From contig JAFTRA010000015.1 of NCBI GenBank assembly GCA_017462485.1, forward strand, positions 34,609 through 98,608: 64,000 nt of DNA. The letters are read 5' to 3'. Position numbers and translations under genes: made by a program. Below, piece after piece: positions 45,360 through 59,145 of this stretch. Origin of the DNA: Clostridia bacterium. GTDB lineage: Bacteria; Bacillota; Clostridia; Oscillospirales; CAG-272. Position 1 is the stretch's first letter; every line of letters starts with the position of its first letter. A model generated the notes under the pieces. The model did no database searches and was not told where the DNA came from. It saw only the letters and a program-made list of their open reading frames with translations.

Positions 45360-46763
45360 ATGGCCAGAATCAAGCTTGCATACTGTCCTACCCGTAGGGA
45401 CGTTTTCAGTCGCGAGGAAGCGATGAAATTCAACGAAGAAATACGCAGACAAATGGATAAATTCCCCGTAGATATCGTTGACTTGGAAGGTATAAACGAA
45501 GAAAAGCTCTTGTATCGGGACGAGGATATCCCCGCTGTTATAGACAGATTTATGGCAGAAAAGGTAGATGCCATCTTTGTTCCTCACTGCAATTTCGGTT
45601 CGGAAAACCGAGTTGCCCAGGTTGCAAAGGCACTACGCGTTCCCCTGCTTCTCTGGGGTCCGAGAGACGATTTTCCCGACAAGGACGGGCTCAGAAGCCG
45701 TGACTCGCAGTGCGGAATGTTTGCTACGGGAAAGGTTCTGCGCAGACACAATATTCCATTTACATATCTTACTAACTCCTGGATCGGAAGCGAAGAATTC
45801 TTCTCGGGAATGGAAAAGTTTATCCGCACGGTAAGCGTAGTTAAAGCGATTAAAAACCTCAATATTTTGCAGATTTCCACACGTCCCGAGCCATTTTGCA
45901 GCGTTATATGCAACGAAAACGAGCTTATCGAGAAATTCGGCGTGCATCTCTATCCGATTACCCTTAACGACCTTGTTGTTAAAATGAAAAAGGTGCAGGA
46001 AGAGAATTCCGATGACCTGCAGAATACAGTTCGTCGCATCAAAGAAATCGGAACAGACGAGAGCGAGGATAAAATCCTCAAGGTTGCCTCGCTTAAGGTT
46101 GCTATGAAGGAGCTTGCAAAGCAATATCATTGCAGAGCCGTTGCAATTCAATGCTGGACCTCTCTTCAGGATATAGCGGACATTATGCCTTGCTGCGCAA
46201 ACGCTCTCTTGACCGACGAAGGTGTTCCCGTAGTATGCGAAACCGATATTCACGGAGCTATCAGCGCCATTATGATGCAGGCTGCAACAATGGAAGAGAG
46301 TACGCCATTCTTTGCCGACGTTACCGTAAGACACCCCGAAAATGACAATGCCGAGCTGCTCTGGCACTGCGGTAACTTCCCCTACTCGTTAGTCAAGGAC
46401 AAGAAGAACGCAAAAATCGGAAACAGCAGATATCACAACAATACTTACGGAATCTGCGAATGGGAGCTTAAGCCCGGAGAATTGACCATAGCAAGATTTG
46501 ACGGAGACCACGGTAAATACAGCTTGCTTATCGGCGAAGCTCACACGACTGACGGACCTAAAAACGTAGGAAGCTACGTTTGGATTGAGGTTGACAACTG
46601 GGCTAAATGGGAGCACAAAATCGTCGAGGGTCCGTATATTCATCACGTATCGGGCGCATACGGAAAGTACGCTGAAATTCTTTTCGAGGCGTGCAAGTAC
46701 ATTCCCGAATTAGAGCCCGATCCACTTCTTCCGCGTGAGGAAATAGAAGCTCGTTGGAGATAA
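45360..46763 (+). CDS. L-fucose/L-arabinose isomerase-family protein
   Basis: A 467-residue protein starting MARIKLAYCPTRRD. ATG 45360 is preceded by GGAG at 9 bases; the open frame further upstream lacks a site. Its layout resembles fucose/arabinose isomerase-like proteins: an N-terminal Rossmann-like part (IFVPHCNFGSE, LLLWGPRDD), a middle part with CWTSLQDI, and conserved acidic/His residues in CETDIHGAIS and DVTVRHPEND. C-terminal IEGPYIHH-like VEGPYIHHVSG is also typical. Family members convert aldoses and ketoses or act on sugar derivatives; this one is shorter than the classic L-fucose isomerase, so I give no exact substrate. Regulated probably by the divergent AraC protein. Confidence 0.8.
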   Translation: MARIKLAYCPTRRDVFSREEAMKFNEEIRRQMDKFPVDIVDLEGINEEKLLYRDEDIPAVIDRFMAEKVDAIFVPHCNFGSENRVAQVAKALRVPLLLWGPRDDFPDKDGLRSRDSQCGMFATGKVLRRHNIPFTYLTNSWIGSEEFFSGMEKFIRTVSVVKAIKNLNILQISTRPEPFCSVICNENELIEKFGVHLYPITLNDLVVKMKKVQEENSDDLQNTVRRIKEIGTDESEDKILKVASLKVAMKELAKQYHCRAVAIQCWTSLQDIADIMPCCANALLTDEGVPVVCETDIHGAISAIMMQAATMEESTPFFADVTVRHPENDNAELLWHCGNFPYSLVKDKKNAKIGNSRYHNNTYGICEWELKPGELTIARFDGDHGKYSLLIGEAHTTDGPKNVGSYVWIEVDNWAKWEHKIVEGPYIHHVSGAYGKYAEILFEACKYIPELEPDPLLPREEIEARWR

Positions 46764-46891
46764 ACCTGTAAAATACATATAGATGTATCTTTTATAAAAT
46801 CACTGCGTTCTGTAATGTTTGCGCGTCATTATTTAGCGTCACTAACATAAGAATTCAAATACGGTAAAATTTTATAAAAGCCCATAAAAAC

Positions 46892-46929
46892 AGCACGATG
46901 TATTCAATGTAATCATCGTGCTTGTTTTT
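46892..46929. terminator. Bidirectional terminator between convergent genes
   Basis: Stem agcacgatg/catcgtgct (46892-46900 and 46914-46922) with T tracts on both strands. It ends the isomerase-like gene on the plus strand and the flavin reductase gene on the minus strand. Confidence 0.85.
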
Positions 46930-46996
46930 CGTATTTGGTCGCTTTTCCCTATTGCCTTTGCCGATTGTCTTCAAATTCTTTTATGAATTGGGAATT

Positions 46997-47554
46997 TTAG
47001 GTCAATTTCTTTCCGTCGGAAAAGGCTTTTCCGACACGCTCCCCTATACTCCAATAGGCGTGAGTTGCGCTGTCGTAGGATATAGGATTCATCTTTTTAG
47101 CATCAACACTTCCCTTTTCATCAAGAATACTCTCATCAGCCGAGACGTTAACTATCTCTCCAATGCAGATTCCGTCCTCGTTAAATTTAACGAGCCTACA
47201 CTCAACGCTCATAGGAAGCTCTTCTATAATAGGCGCGTTTACGTGCTGACTTTTCATAGCGTGGAAGCCCGCCCTTGCGAACTTATCAGGCACGTCATTT
47301 GCGGAAGCTATGCCCACAAAGTCGCATGCGACGACAGTATCTGCCGTTGCGAAGCTTACAGTAAACGCTCCCGTTTTCTTTATGTTTTCAGTCGTTTTAT
47401 GCTCGTCGGCAAGGCACAGCATAACCTGATTCGTGTCATATATTCCGCCCCAAGCGGCATTCATAGCATTTGGCACTCCGCACTCATCATAAGTGCCGAC
47501 AATAAGCACGGGCATAGGATAAAGCCAAGTTTTAGAGCCAAAATTTTTACGCAT
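46997..47554 (-). CDS. Flavin reductase-family (FMN-binding split-barrel) protein
   Basis: A 185-residue protein with the pattern of flavoredoxin/flavin reductase-like proteins: WLYPMPVLIVGTYDE, PNAMNAAWGG, then FTVSFAT and the conserved GERVGKAF at the end. These bind FMN and usually move electrons from NAD(P)H or to partner proteins in the cytoplasm. The start at ATG 47554 follows GGGGGA; the longer frame to 47593 lacks a site. No partner oxidase is adjacent. Confidence 0.88.
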   Translation of the reverse strand: MRKNFGSKTWLYPMPVLIVGTYDECGVPNAMNAAWGGIYDTNQVMLCLADEHKTTENIKKTGAFTVSFATADTVVACDFVGIASANDVPDKFARAGFHAMKSQHVNAPIIEELPMSVECRLVKFNEDGICIGEIVNVSADESILDEKGSVDAKKMNPISYDSATHAYWSIGERVGKAFSDGKKLT

Positions 47555-47876
47555 AACAATTCCCCCTGTAAAAATGGCAAGCGCCGAAAACACCGGAAAT
47601 TCATTTTTAAAAGCAGTTTCGGATTATTGCCAAGCTGTTTTCTATATTTTAGCATATTAGTCAACAATTTTCAAGGCGTTTTTGTATGCATAACCAATAT
47701 GAGTGAGCACTTGAATTTCTCATAAAAGCGAAATGATTGCAAAAAAGGAAAAATATCTCGAAAATATTTGAAGTGAGAGAATCTTTGTGTTGACATAAGT
47801 TTTTTTGAGTGATAAAATATTATTTAAACAAGAGAATCAATCTCTTGCATAGCCAAATAGCAATCAGGAGCTACAT
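47555..47876. other. Intergenic region before malQ
   Basis: AT-rich DNA between divergent genes. It holds the malQ promoter (47790-47818). No clear promoter for the flavin reductase gene, no hairpin of note and no gene seen. Confidence 0.6.
47790..47818 (+). promoter_or_regulatory. Sigma-A promoter of malQ
   Basis: TTGACA (47790-47795) and TAAAAT (47813-47818) with 17-bp spacing, about 60 bp before the ATG at 47877. Confidence 0.85.
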
Positions 47877-49388
47877 ATGAACGTTTCTCTCAAAAATTTC
47901 GGTTTCAAACATAAAAGCGGTATATTGATGCCTATAAGCTCGCTTCCGTCGGATTACGGAATAGGGTCCTTCGGTAAAGAGGCTTACAGATTCGTGGATT
48001 TTCTCTGCGATACTAAAACAAAGTGCTGGCAGGTACTACCCATGAACCCAACCTCTTACGGCGACAGTCCGTATCAGTCGCCCGCATCGGTTGCCGGAAA
48101 TCCTTATTTTATAGACCTCGACGTGCTCTTTGAAAAGGGCCTCTTAACAAAAGATGACCTTAAAGAAAGCAAGCGCAATACCAAGCGTGTTGACTACGGA
48201 GACCTTTTTGTCAACCGTTACCCCGTGTTAAGAAAAGCGTATGCCGAGTTTTTGAAAAAGAACGGTAAGGGGCGTCCTGATTTCAAATCATTCATTAAGA
48301 AAAACGTGTCGTGGCTCCCCGATTATTCACTTTTTATGGCGCTCAAGGTGCATTATAATTACAGCTCTTGGACCTCTTGGAGCGATGAGCATAAGAACGT
48401 AAACAAAGCCCGACTTTGCAAGAATGAATTTTCTAAAGAAATAGGATTCTGGAGCTGGGTTCAGTATGAATTTTATGTCGAGTGGCAGGCTCTTTTGAAG
48501 TACGCTCACTCAAAAGGTATTGTAATTATCGGAGATATGCCGATATACGTCGCTCACGACAGCATGGACGTCTGGCAATCGCCGGAGCAATTCCTGCTCG
48601 ATGAAAGCTTCAACCCCACAGTCGTTGCGGGTTGCCCTCCCGACGCTTTTTCTGATGACGGTCAGCTTTGGGGAAACCCTATATACAATTGGGAGCTTAT
48701 GGAGCTTGACGGCTTCTCTTGGTGGATAAAACGAGTTGGATACGCATTCAAGCTATACGATATTTTGAGAATTGACCACTTTCGCGGATTTGCGGGATAC
48801 TACAATATTCCATACGGTGATACTACCGCAAAGGGCGGAAAATGGGACAGCGCCCCGGGAATAAAGCTTTTCAGAACGCTTAACTCAAAATTCAAGGAGG
48901 CAAAAATTATAGCAGAAGACCTCGGTTTTATAACCCCCGACGTGCGAGAACTTCTAACGGATACGGGATTCCCCGGAATGAAGATGCTTCAATTCGCATT
49001 TTTCGACGAGGATAACGAGTATCTTCCGAGAATGTATAAAAGCTCAAACTGCGTAGTATATCCCGGCTCCCACGACTCAGACTGCATAAAAAGCTGGTTA
49101 AAGACGCTCGACCCTATCGCAAAACGACGCTTCTCAAAGGAATGTCCTCGAAACAAGGAACAAAGCAGAACGTACGACCTTATAGAGCTTGCTCTCGCAA
49201 GCCGTGCTAACCTCGCAGTCGTTCAAATGCAGGACTACCTTGAGCTTACGAACTCCGAGGGTAGAATGAACACCCCCTCGGTAGCAGATGGTAACTGGAA
49301 TTGGCGTCTTTCAAAAAGGTACAGAACAAAAGCTCTCACAGAGAAAATCGAAGCCCTCGCCAAGCGTACAAAGAGAGCTACAAAATAA
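47877..49388 (+). CDS. malQ: 4-alpha-glucanotransferase (GH77, amylomaltase)
   Basis: A 503-residue enzyme of normal length. The GH77 opening (GILMPISSLPSDYGIGSFG, WQVLPMNPTSYGDSPYQS) and three acidic catalytic residues are present: Asp300 in RIDHFRG (nucleophile), Glu347 in IAEDLG (acid/base) and Asp400 in GSHDSD. Their spacing matches characterised amylomaltases. It transfers maltodextrin segments between alpha-1,4-glucans in the cytoplasm for glycogen or starch breakdown. It is alone in its transcription unit, after a CAGGAG ribosome binding site. Confidence 0.96.
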   Translation: MNVSLKNFGFKHKSGILMPISSLPSDYGIGSFGKEAYRFVDFLCDTKTKCWQVLPMNPTSYGDSPYQSPASVAGNPYFIDLDVLFEKGLLTKDDLKESKRNTKRVDYGDLFVNRYPVLRKAYAEFLKKNGKGRPDFKSFIKKNVSWLPDYSLFMALKVHYNYSSWTSWSDEHKNVNKARLCKNEFSKEIGFWSWVQYEFYVEWQALLKYAHSKGIVIIGDMPIYVAHDSMDVWQSPEQFLLDESFNPTVVAGCPPDAFSDDGQLWGNPIYNWELMELDGFSWWIKRVGYAFKLYDILRIDHFRGFAGYYNIPYGDTTAKGGKWDSAPGIKLFRTLNSKFKEAKIIAEDLGFITPDVRELLTDTGFPGMKMLQFAFFDEDNEYLPRMYKSSNCVVYPGSHDSDCIKSWLKTLDPIAKRRFSKECPRNKEQSRTYDLIELALASRANLAVVQMQDYLELTNSEGRMNTPSVADGNWNWRLSKRYRTKALTEKIEALAKRTKRATK

Positions 49389-49400
49389 TTTTTTAATTAA

Positions 49401-49442
49401 AAGAAGCAAGCAGCCTAATCAACGGCAACTTGCTTCTTTTTT
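49401..49442. terminator. Bidirectional terminator between malQ and the phosphatase gene
   Basis: A 10-bp stem aagaagcaag/cttgcttctt (49401-49410 and 49429-49438) with a T run on the plus strand and a T-rich tract on the minus strand. Confidence 0.85.
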
Positions 49443-49496
49443 GTATATTTTGTAAATATTTCTTTGCGTTTAGCGCCTTTTAGTCAAAAAACAAAT

Positions 49497-49976
49497 TTAA
49501 ATTTTGGTTATCTTCTCAAAAAGAGCAAGGCAACCGTTATAAATATCCTTATATGCAATATCAAATCTATCGGAATACCACGGATCCGCGACGTCACCAC
49601 CTTGCGCAGTGAAATCCAATAGCTTATGTATTTTATTCTCACTATCAAGTCCGAAGATTCTGTTCATATTTCGTATATTTGCGCTATCCATACCAACGAA
49701 CAAATCGTATTCACCGTAGTCGCTCTTTTTAAGCTGTACCGCACGTCTTTCTTCATACGGCACGCCCTGCCTCTCGAGCTCTTTTTTTGCGGGTGGATAC
49801 ATAGGATTTCCTATCCCGCCCCATATTTCCTCGGAGCTTGTTGCGGAAGATGAGACGGTAAATTTTTCGCGTGCTCCATAATCTTCCGCTATTTTCTTAA
49901 ATATAAATTCCGCCATAGGACTGCGGCATATATTTCCGTGACAGACGAACATTATTTTGATTTTTCTATTATCCAT
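49497..49976 (-). CDS. Low-molecular-weight protein-tyrosine phosphatase
   Basis: A 159-residue protein of normal family length. The P-loop C-x5-R-S is at the start (Cys12 to Arg18, CHGNICRS), and the general-acid loop has Asp131-Pro132 (ADPWYSD). The family removes phosphate from tyrosine, or from arginine in some Bacillota. No kinase or polysaccharide genes are adjacent, so the target is open. Confidence 0.95.
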   Translation of the reverse strand: MDNRKIKIMFVCHGNICRSPMAEFIFKKIAEDYGAREKFTVSSSATSSEEIWGGIGNPMYPPAKKELERQGVPYEERRAVQLKKSDYGEYDLFVGMDSANIRNMNRIFGLDSENKIHKLLDFTAQGGDVADPWYSDRFDIAYKDIYNGCLALFEKITKI

Positions 49977-50180
49977 ACCTTAGCAAGCTCCAATTCGCAA
50001 AACCAAATCAGCTGCATTTTATCATTTTCAACTCAACCAATCCAAAAGATAATTGCGAGCAAAAATGTATTAACATCAGCTTTAAAAACGGCAGATTTGC
50101 AAATTTTACTTTACATTATAGTTGTTTTTATTTCAAAAACAATTTCAAGTCAAGAATTTTCGAATTGAACACCGGTAGCT

Positions 50181-50218
50181 TTTCGGCAGAGACTCCACAA
50201 ACGGTGTCTCTGCCGAAA
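50181..50218 (-). terminator. Hairpin downstream of rpoC
   Basis: A 13-bp perfect stem (50181-50193 and 50206-50218) about 50 bp after the rpoC stop. On the minus strand no T run follows, so it may end the rpoBC transcript or only stabilise its 3' end. Confidence 0.45.
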
Positions 50219-50269
50219 GGTTTATTTTAAAACAAGCTTTACGCTTATTTATTTTTATTCCGTCTGAAC

Positions 50270-53881
<3,612 letters not shown>

Positions 53882-53896
53882 AGATTTTTATATTGA

Positions 53897-53921
53897 GGCA
53901 TCCCGAATCGGTCGGGATGCC
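53897..53921 (-). promoter_or_regulatory. Hairpin in the rpoB-rpoC gap
   Basis: A perfect 10-bp stem ggcatcccga/tcgggatgcc (53897-53906 and 53912-53921) with a 5-nt loop. No T run follows on the minus strand, so it is not a full terminator. It may be a processing or pausing site. Confidence 0.5.
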
Positions 53922-53937
53922 GTTTCCCTTCTGTAAA

Positions 53938-56900
53938 TTATTCTTCGTCGCCTGCGTAATCAAAAGAATCGTCTTCTGCCGCAAAGTCATCATATTCTTC
54001 ATCAGCAAACTCGCCGAGGATATCATCAAGAACGTCTTCGTCCTCAAATTCGCCCTCCGCGTCGTCAGCCGCGTCGTCAGCCTCTTCTTTTTCAAGGTCA
54101 GCTGCGCGGTTAACTTCGTCAATGCTTGCATATGCGGGAGCATCTTCTCCGTAAACCTCGGAAAGCTCTATCTCTTCGCCGTCTTCATCAAGAACGTGAA
54201 TATCAAGGCAAAGTGACTGAAGCTCCTTAACAAGAACCTTGAAGGATTCGGGAATACCGGGAGTAGGAATATTCTGACCCTTAACGATAGCTTCATACGT
54301 CTTTGTTCTACCGGAAATATCGTCCGACTTAACGGTAAGAATTTCCTGAAGAGTATAAGCTGCGCCGTATGCTTCAAGCGCCCAAACTTCCATTTCTCCG
54401 AAACGCTGACCTCCGAACTGAGCTTTTCCTCCGAGAGGCTGCTGAGTTACGAGCGAGTAAGGACCGATGGAACGAGCGTGAATCTTATCATCAACCAGGT
54501 GGTGAAGCTTGAGGTAGTACATTATACCAACGGTTACGGGGTTATCGAAGGGATCTCCCGTACGTCCGTCGTAAAGCGTTACCTTACCGTCAATAACCTT
54601 AAGAGTTTCGGTCTTCATAAGCTTATGAAGCTTTTCGTCGTTGTCAACGATTTCCTGATCAACTCTCTGAAGGTCGGGCTTGCCGTCCTCACGGATAACC
54701 TCCATGAATACAGCCTTGCCGCGAACGCTTTCACCGGGTCTTATATCTCTTGTGTATTTAGCCTGGCGAAGAAGCTCGAGAATGTCGGTCTCCTTTGCTC
54801 CGTCAAATACAGGAGTCATTATCTTAATGCCGAGCTTGCGGCAAGCGATACCGAGATGCACCTCAAGCACCTGACCGATGTTCATACGGGAAGGAACGCC
54901 GAGGGGGTTAAGCACGATGTCAAGAGGAGTACCGTCTGCAAGGAACGGCATATCCTCGGGGGGAAGAATTCTTGATACGACACCCTTGTTACCGTGACGG
55001 CCCGCCATCTTGTCTCCGACAGAGATTTTTCTCTTCTGAGCAACGTAAACGCGGACTACCTTGTTAACACCGGGAGCAAGGTCGTCGGAATTTGATCGGT
55101 CATAAATCTTAACGTCTACGACGATACCCGACATACCGTGAGGCATTCTGAGAGAGGAGTCCTTAACCTCTCTTGCCTTCTCACCGAAGATAGCGCGAAG
55201 AAGTCTTTCCTCGGGAGTGAGCTCTGTTTCGCCCTTGGGAGTTACCTTACCTACGAGAATATCGTTTGCGCGAACCTCTGTACCGATTCTTACGATACCG
55301 TCTGCGTCAAGATCCTTAAGAGCGTCGTCTCCGACGTTGGGAATCTCACGGGTGATTTCCTGAGTACCAAGCTTGGTATCTCTTGCTTCTATCTGGAACT
55401 CTTCAATATGAATAGATGTATAAACGTCATTACGAACAAGATTTTCATTAAGAAGAACGGCGTCCTCGTAGTTGTAACCCTCCCAGGTCATGAAGCCTAT
55501 AAGAGCGTTCTTACCAAGAGAGATTTCACCGTTAGAGGTTGCGGGACCGTCTGCAATAACCTGTCCTGCCTCAACACGCTCGCCCTCGTTTACGATAGGA
55601 CGCTGGTTTACACAGGTACCCTGGTTGGATCTCTTAAACTTAATGAGGTGATAGGTATCTTTTTTGCCCGAATCGGTGTAAATAACGATTTCGGAGCCGG
55701 CTGCGCGTTCAACAACGCCGCCTTCCTTACAAACCACAACTGTACCGGAGTCAACCGCAGCCTTGTATTCCATACCCGTTGCAACGATAGGAGAGTCGGT
55801 CATCATAAGAGGCACCGCCTGCTTCTGCATGTTCGATCCCATGAGCGCACGGGTATTGTCATCGTTCTCAAGGAACGGTATGCAGCCCGCAGCTACAGAA
55901 ACAGCCATCTGAGGACAAGCGTCCATAAGGTCAACCTCTGTGGGATTTACCTCAATGAACTCGGTCTTGTATCTCGAAATAACTCTCTTGTTTATGAAGT
56001 AGCCGTTTTCGTCAAGCGCCTCGTTAGCCTGAGCAACTATGTTTCCGTCTTCCTCGTCTGCCGTAAGATATACAACCTCGTCGGTAACTCTTCCCGTAGC
56101 CTTGTCAACTATGCGGAAGGGAGCTTTAAGAAATCCGTAATCACTGATTCTTGCGTAGGACGCAAGGTAAGAAATAAGACCGATGTTAGGACCTTCGGGA
56201 GTCTCAACAGGGCAGATTCTTCCGTAGTGAGTATAGTGAACGTCACGAACCTCGAACGAAGCTCTGTCACGCGAAAGACCGCCGGGACCGAGAGCCGAAA
56301 GACGACGCTTGTGAGTAAGCTCTGCGAGCGGGTTGTTCTGGTCCATGAACTGAGAGAGAGGCGATGAGCCGAAGAACTCGCGGATCGCGGTAGCCACCGG
56401 ACGTGTATTGATAAGTGTCTCGGGACGGAGATCCTCGGTATCGTTTACCGACATTCTCTCGGTGATGTTCTTATACATCTTCGACATACCGATTCTCATC
56501 TGGTTCTGAAGAAGCTCACCTACGCAGCGAAGACGTCTGTTACCAAGATGGTCGATATCGTCGGTCGTGCCAATGCCGTGGCAAAGGCAGAACATATAGT
56601 TAATGGAAGCGAATATATCGTCTTTGGTGATATGCTTGGGAGCAAGCTCGGTAATTCTTGCGCGGACCTCATTTTTGATGAAGTTAACCTTTGCGTCGCC
56701 AGATAGACCGTCAGCGTCAGCTGCGTCGATGATCTCGTTGAGCACGGCGTATCTTACCTTTTCGCCTGCCTTGACACCGCAATCCGAAAGATCGTAACCC
56801 AAAACGAGCTCGGGACGTACGGTATTGTTAGAGAAGACCTTAACCTCTCTGCCAAGCTCTGTCTTAAGATATACCTCGTTAACAAGGCTGTCCTCAATAG

Positions 56901-57891
56901 CTGCGGCAACCTCACGGGTAATCAAAACGTCCTTTTCAGGCTCTGCGACGATTTCACCCGTAAGAGCGTTTACTACGGGGCGAGCAAGCTCGAAGCCTAC
57001 TATTCTCGACGCAAGAGAGAGCTTTTTGTTATACTTATATCTACCAACGGGAGCGAGATCGTATCTCTTAGGATCGAAGAGAATGCCGTTAAGGAGATTC
57101 TCTGCGCTTTCAACCACGGGAGGCTCACCGGGACGGAGCTTCTTGAATATTTCCTTAAGAGCCTCGTCTCTGTAAGAGGAATTGTTTTCCTCCGCAAGCT
57201 TCACGCACTCGTCCTTTGCAAGAGTAGCAACAAGACCGTCCTCTTCACCGAACATAGAAAGAATAGCCTCATCATTGTCCTCTCCGGGCATAGAAAGTGC
57301 GCGGATAAGAACGGAGATAGGAAGCTTACGAGTCTTATCTATCTTAACGTAGAAGATACCCGATGCGTCTGTTTCATATTCAAGCCACGCTCCTCTGTAA
57401 GGAATAACGGTGGCGGTATAATTATGCTTACCCTGCTTATCAACGTCGTCCTTGTAGCAGATACCGGGGGAACGAACGAGCTGGGAAATAATAACTCTCT
57501 CCGCACCGTTGATAACGAACGTTCCGTTCTCGGTCATAAGGGGGAAATCGCCCATATAAATCTGAGCCGTCTTGAGCTCTCCGGTAGCCTTGTTCACAAG
57601 TCTCACGCCTACCTTGATATGAGTATCATAGGTAACCGCTCTGTCCTTGCACTCTTCCACCGAATATCTTGGGTTAGGGTCGATTGTAAAATCGGTGAAT
57701 TCGATAGAAAGGTTGCCGGTGTAATCTACAACGGGAGATACGTCACGAAGAACCTCTTGGAATCCCTCTTCAAGGAACCATTTGTATGAATCCTTCTGAA
57801 CTTCAATGAGGTTGGGCATTTCCGTTGCTGCTTCAATCTTGGAAAAGCTGTGTCTGACATTTGTGCCAAGCTTCCTGGGTTTAAGCATCAT
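53938..57891 (-). CDS. rpoB: DNA-directed RNA polymerase subunit beta
   Basis: A 1317-residue subunit. Opening [14 protein letters not shown], the rifampicin-pocket region near residues 500-530 ([18 protein letters not shown] then LSALGPGG) and the catalytic-side motifs ([31 protein letters not shown]) are all intact. The residues most often changed in rifampicin resistance (Asp, His and Ser of that pocket) have the sensitive form. A long acidic C-terminal tail (about 80 residues) is unusual. ATG 57891 has GGAG 11 bases upstream; ATG 57888 is an alternative, while GTG 57903 overlaps that site. First gene of an rpoBC unit with no ribosomal L7/L12 gene next to it. Confidence 0.97.
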   Translation of the reverse strand: MMLKPRKLGTNVRHSFSKIEAATEMPNLIEVQKDSYKWFLEEGFQEVLRDVSPVVDYTGNLSIEFTDFTIDPNPRYSVEECKDRAVTYDTHIKVGVRLVNKATGELKTAQIYMGDFPLMTENGTFVINGAERVIISQLVRSPGICYKDDVDKQGKHNYTATVIPYRGAWLEYETDASGIFYVKIDKTRKLPISVLIRALSMPGEDNDEAILSMFGEEDGLVATLAKDECVKLAEENNSSYRDEALKEIFKKLRPGEPPVVESAENLLNGILFDPKRYDLAPVGRYKYNKKLSLASRIVGFELARPVVNALTGEIVAEPEKDVLITREVAAAIEDSLVNEVYLKTELGREVKVFSNNTVRPELVLGYDLSDCGVKAGEKVRYAVLNEIIDAADADGLSGDAKVNFIKNEVRARITELAPKHITKDDIFASINYMFCLCHGIGTTDDIDHLGNRRLRCVGELLQNQMRIGMSKMYKNITERMSVNDTEDLRPETLINTRPVATAIREFFGSSPLSQFMDQNNPLAELTHKRRLSALGPGGLSRDRASFEVRDVHYTHYGRICPVETPEGPNIGLISYLASYARISDYGFLKAPFRIVDKATGRVTDEVVYLTADEEDGNIVAQANEALDENGYFINKRVISRYKTEFIEVNPTEVDLMDACPQMAVSVAAGCIPFLENDDNTRALMGSNMQKQAVPLMMTDSPIVATGMEYKAAVDSGTVVVCKEGGVVERAAGSEIVIYTDSGKKDTYHLIKFKRSNQGTCVNQRPIVNEGERVEAGQVIADGPATSNGEISLGKNALIGFMTWEGYNYEDAVLLNENLVRNDVYTSIHIEEFQIEARDTKLGTQEITREIPNVGDDALKDLDADGIVRIGTEVRANDILVGKVTPKGETELTPEERLLRAIFGEKAREVKDSSLRMPHGMSGIVVDVKIYDRSNSDDLAPGVNKVVRVYVAQKRKISVGDKMAGRHGNKGVVSRILPPEDMPFLADGTPLDIVLNPLGVPSRMNIGQVLEVHLGIACRKLGIKIMTPVFDGAKETDILELLRQAKYTRDIRPGESVRGKAVFMEVIREDGKPDLQRVDQEIVDNDEKLHKLMKTETLKVIDGKVTLYDGRTGDPFDNPVTVGIMYYLKLHHLVDDKIHARSIGPYSLVTQQPLGGKAQFGGQRFGEMEVWALEAYGAAYTLQEILTVKSDDISGRTKTYEAIVKGQNIPTPGIPESFKVLVKELQSLCLDIHVLDEDGEEIELSEVYGEDAPAYASIDEVNRAADLEKEEADDAADDAEGEFEDEDVLDDILGEFADEEYDDFAAEDDSFDYAGDEE

Positions 57892-58079
57892 AAAAAGAAT
57901 CACTCCATTCTTGAAAATTTACAAGTTCGATCGCTGCCGTCTTCATCATTATTTTATCGTTATAATAAATTAAGGAACAAAAAACGAACCAAATTGTGAA
58001 TTTTGCCGAAAAAAATCAAATGCATTTCCTGAAAAAAGGCATAATTCACCCATAGTTAGCGATTATAATGCATTTTAAT

Positions 58080-58107
58080 ATTATAACATAAAAGCGCACT
58101 TTGTCAA
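58080..58107 (-). promoter_or_regulatory. Sigma-A promoter of rpoBC
   Basis: On the minus strand perfect TTGACA (58102-58107) and TATAAT (58080-58085) boxes with 16-bp spacing. It shows that rpoBC is transcribed independently here. Confidence 0.88.
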
Positions 58108-58232
58108 GTCTTTTTTTGAAAAAAAATGTTTTTTTTGAATTTTTTCGAAAACACGCACATAAATATGCTATTTTAGGGCAGAAACCCGGTAGCTTCAAAA
58201 AACTCATATCGGGTTTGTTAAAATTTAACAAA

Positions 58233-58272
58233 AATAAAAAACGAAGGTCATTTTTCAAAACAGCCTTCGTTT
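58233..58272 (-). terminator. Terminator of the DUF554 gene
   Basis: A 9-bp stem aaacgaagg/ccttcgttt (58239-58247 and 58264-58272) followed on the minus strand by a T-rich run, about 95 bp after the stop at 58365. Confidence 0.8.
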
Positions 58273-58364
58273 AAAATGTTATTAAGATGTTTTTTTCACT
58301 CAAAGCAGAGCATTTGTATTTTTGAGTGCTATTCGCTTTTTACTTACGTTATTTCCCTTTAAAT

Positions 58365-59102
58365 TTAAAACATGGACAATATAGGTGTAATTATAAGAGG
58401 AATAAATACAGCCGGCGTCATATTTGCAGTCTTGACGTTCGTAGCTCCGATGAAATTCGTTCCTATTAAAACAATTATAAGAGAGCCGGTCACCGACAGA
58501 TAGTAGATAGAAGCCGCAGGCATCACAGCCGACATAAGCAATGCCATAAGAGTTATTGCGCCCTGATATATAAGCATCGGAAAGGCGGAAAACGCGCAGC
58601 CTATTCCGAGAGAGGCCGCCATAACGAAGCACGAAACCGCATCTATAACCGATTTTGCAATTAAGATACTCGGCTCGCCTTGAGCGTCAAGTATCGCTCC
58701 GTTGACCGCCATAGCGCCAACGCAGGTCATAATAGTGCAGCTGACAAAGCCCTTGGCGAAATCGCCCTTCGGCACGTCGCCCTTCACGAGCTTCGCCTCT
58801 ATCTTAGCGCCAAGCTTACTTACCCATTTATCAATATCTATCGCTTCTCCGATAGCGGTGCCTATAACGAGCGAGACGATAATTATAACGAACTTCGTTA
58901 GCCCCGTATCGCCGAAAATAGTATCGAGATATGCGTCCGACGGCTCAAGCGCTCCGTCAAGACCGATATATATTACGCATACTGCGACCGCATGGAGAAT
59001 AGCGCGGTTTATCCTTTCGGGAATCCCGGACTTTACAAGCGAGCCGAGAAATGAAAAGACCAAAATTGCCGCAAAATTTATAAGCGTTCCAACAAAAGGC
59101 AT
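58365..59102 (-). CDS. DUF554 family membrane protein
   Basis: A 245-residue protein with six or seven hydrophobic helices. Hallmarks of the DUF554 family (YqgA/YdfK-like) include a Gly-rich first helix, VIGTAIGEAIDIDKW, FVSCTIMTCVGAMAVNG with GAILDAQG, and FIGATNVKTANMTPA near the end. The cellular role of the family is not established; some members are proposed to affect transport or sporulation. ATG 59102 is preceded by AAGGG at 9 bases; a TTG two codons earlier is less likely. Confidence 0.9.
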   Translation of the reverse strand: MPFVGTLINFAAILVFSFLGSLVKSGIPERINRAILHAVAVCVIYIGLDGALEPSDAYLDTIFGDTGLTKFVIIIVSLVIGTAIGEAIDIDKWVSKLGAKIEAKLVKGDVPKGDFAKGFVSCTIMTCVGAMAVNGAILDAQGEPSILIAKSVIDAVSCFVMAASLGIGCAFSAFPMLIYQGAITLMALLMSAVMPAASIYYLSVTGSLIIVLIGTNFIGATNVKTANMTPAVFIPLIITPILSMF

Positions 59103-59145
59103 ACGCAAAGACCCTTCCCTTTAATTACTTACTGTTATTTTAAAT

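Larger units (their letters stand above)
57892..58364. other. Intergenic region upstream of rpoB
   Basis: AT-rich DNA holding the rpoB promoter with a leader of about 180 bp, a DUF554 terminator and a 7-bp inverted repeat aaacccg/cgggttt (58182-58188 and 58210-58216). I see no L7/L12-type leader gene. Confidence 0.65.
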
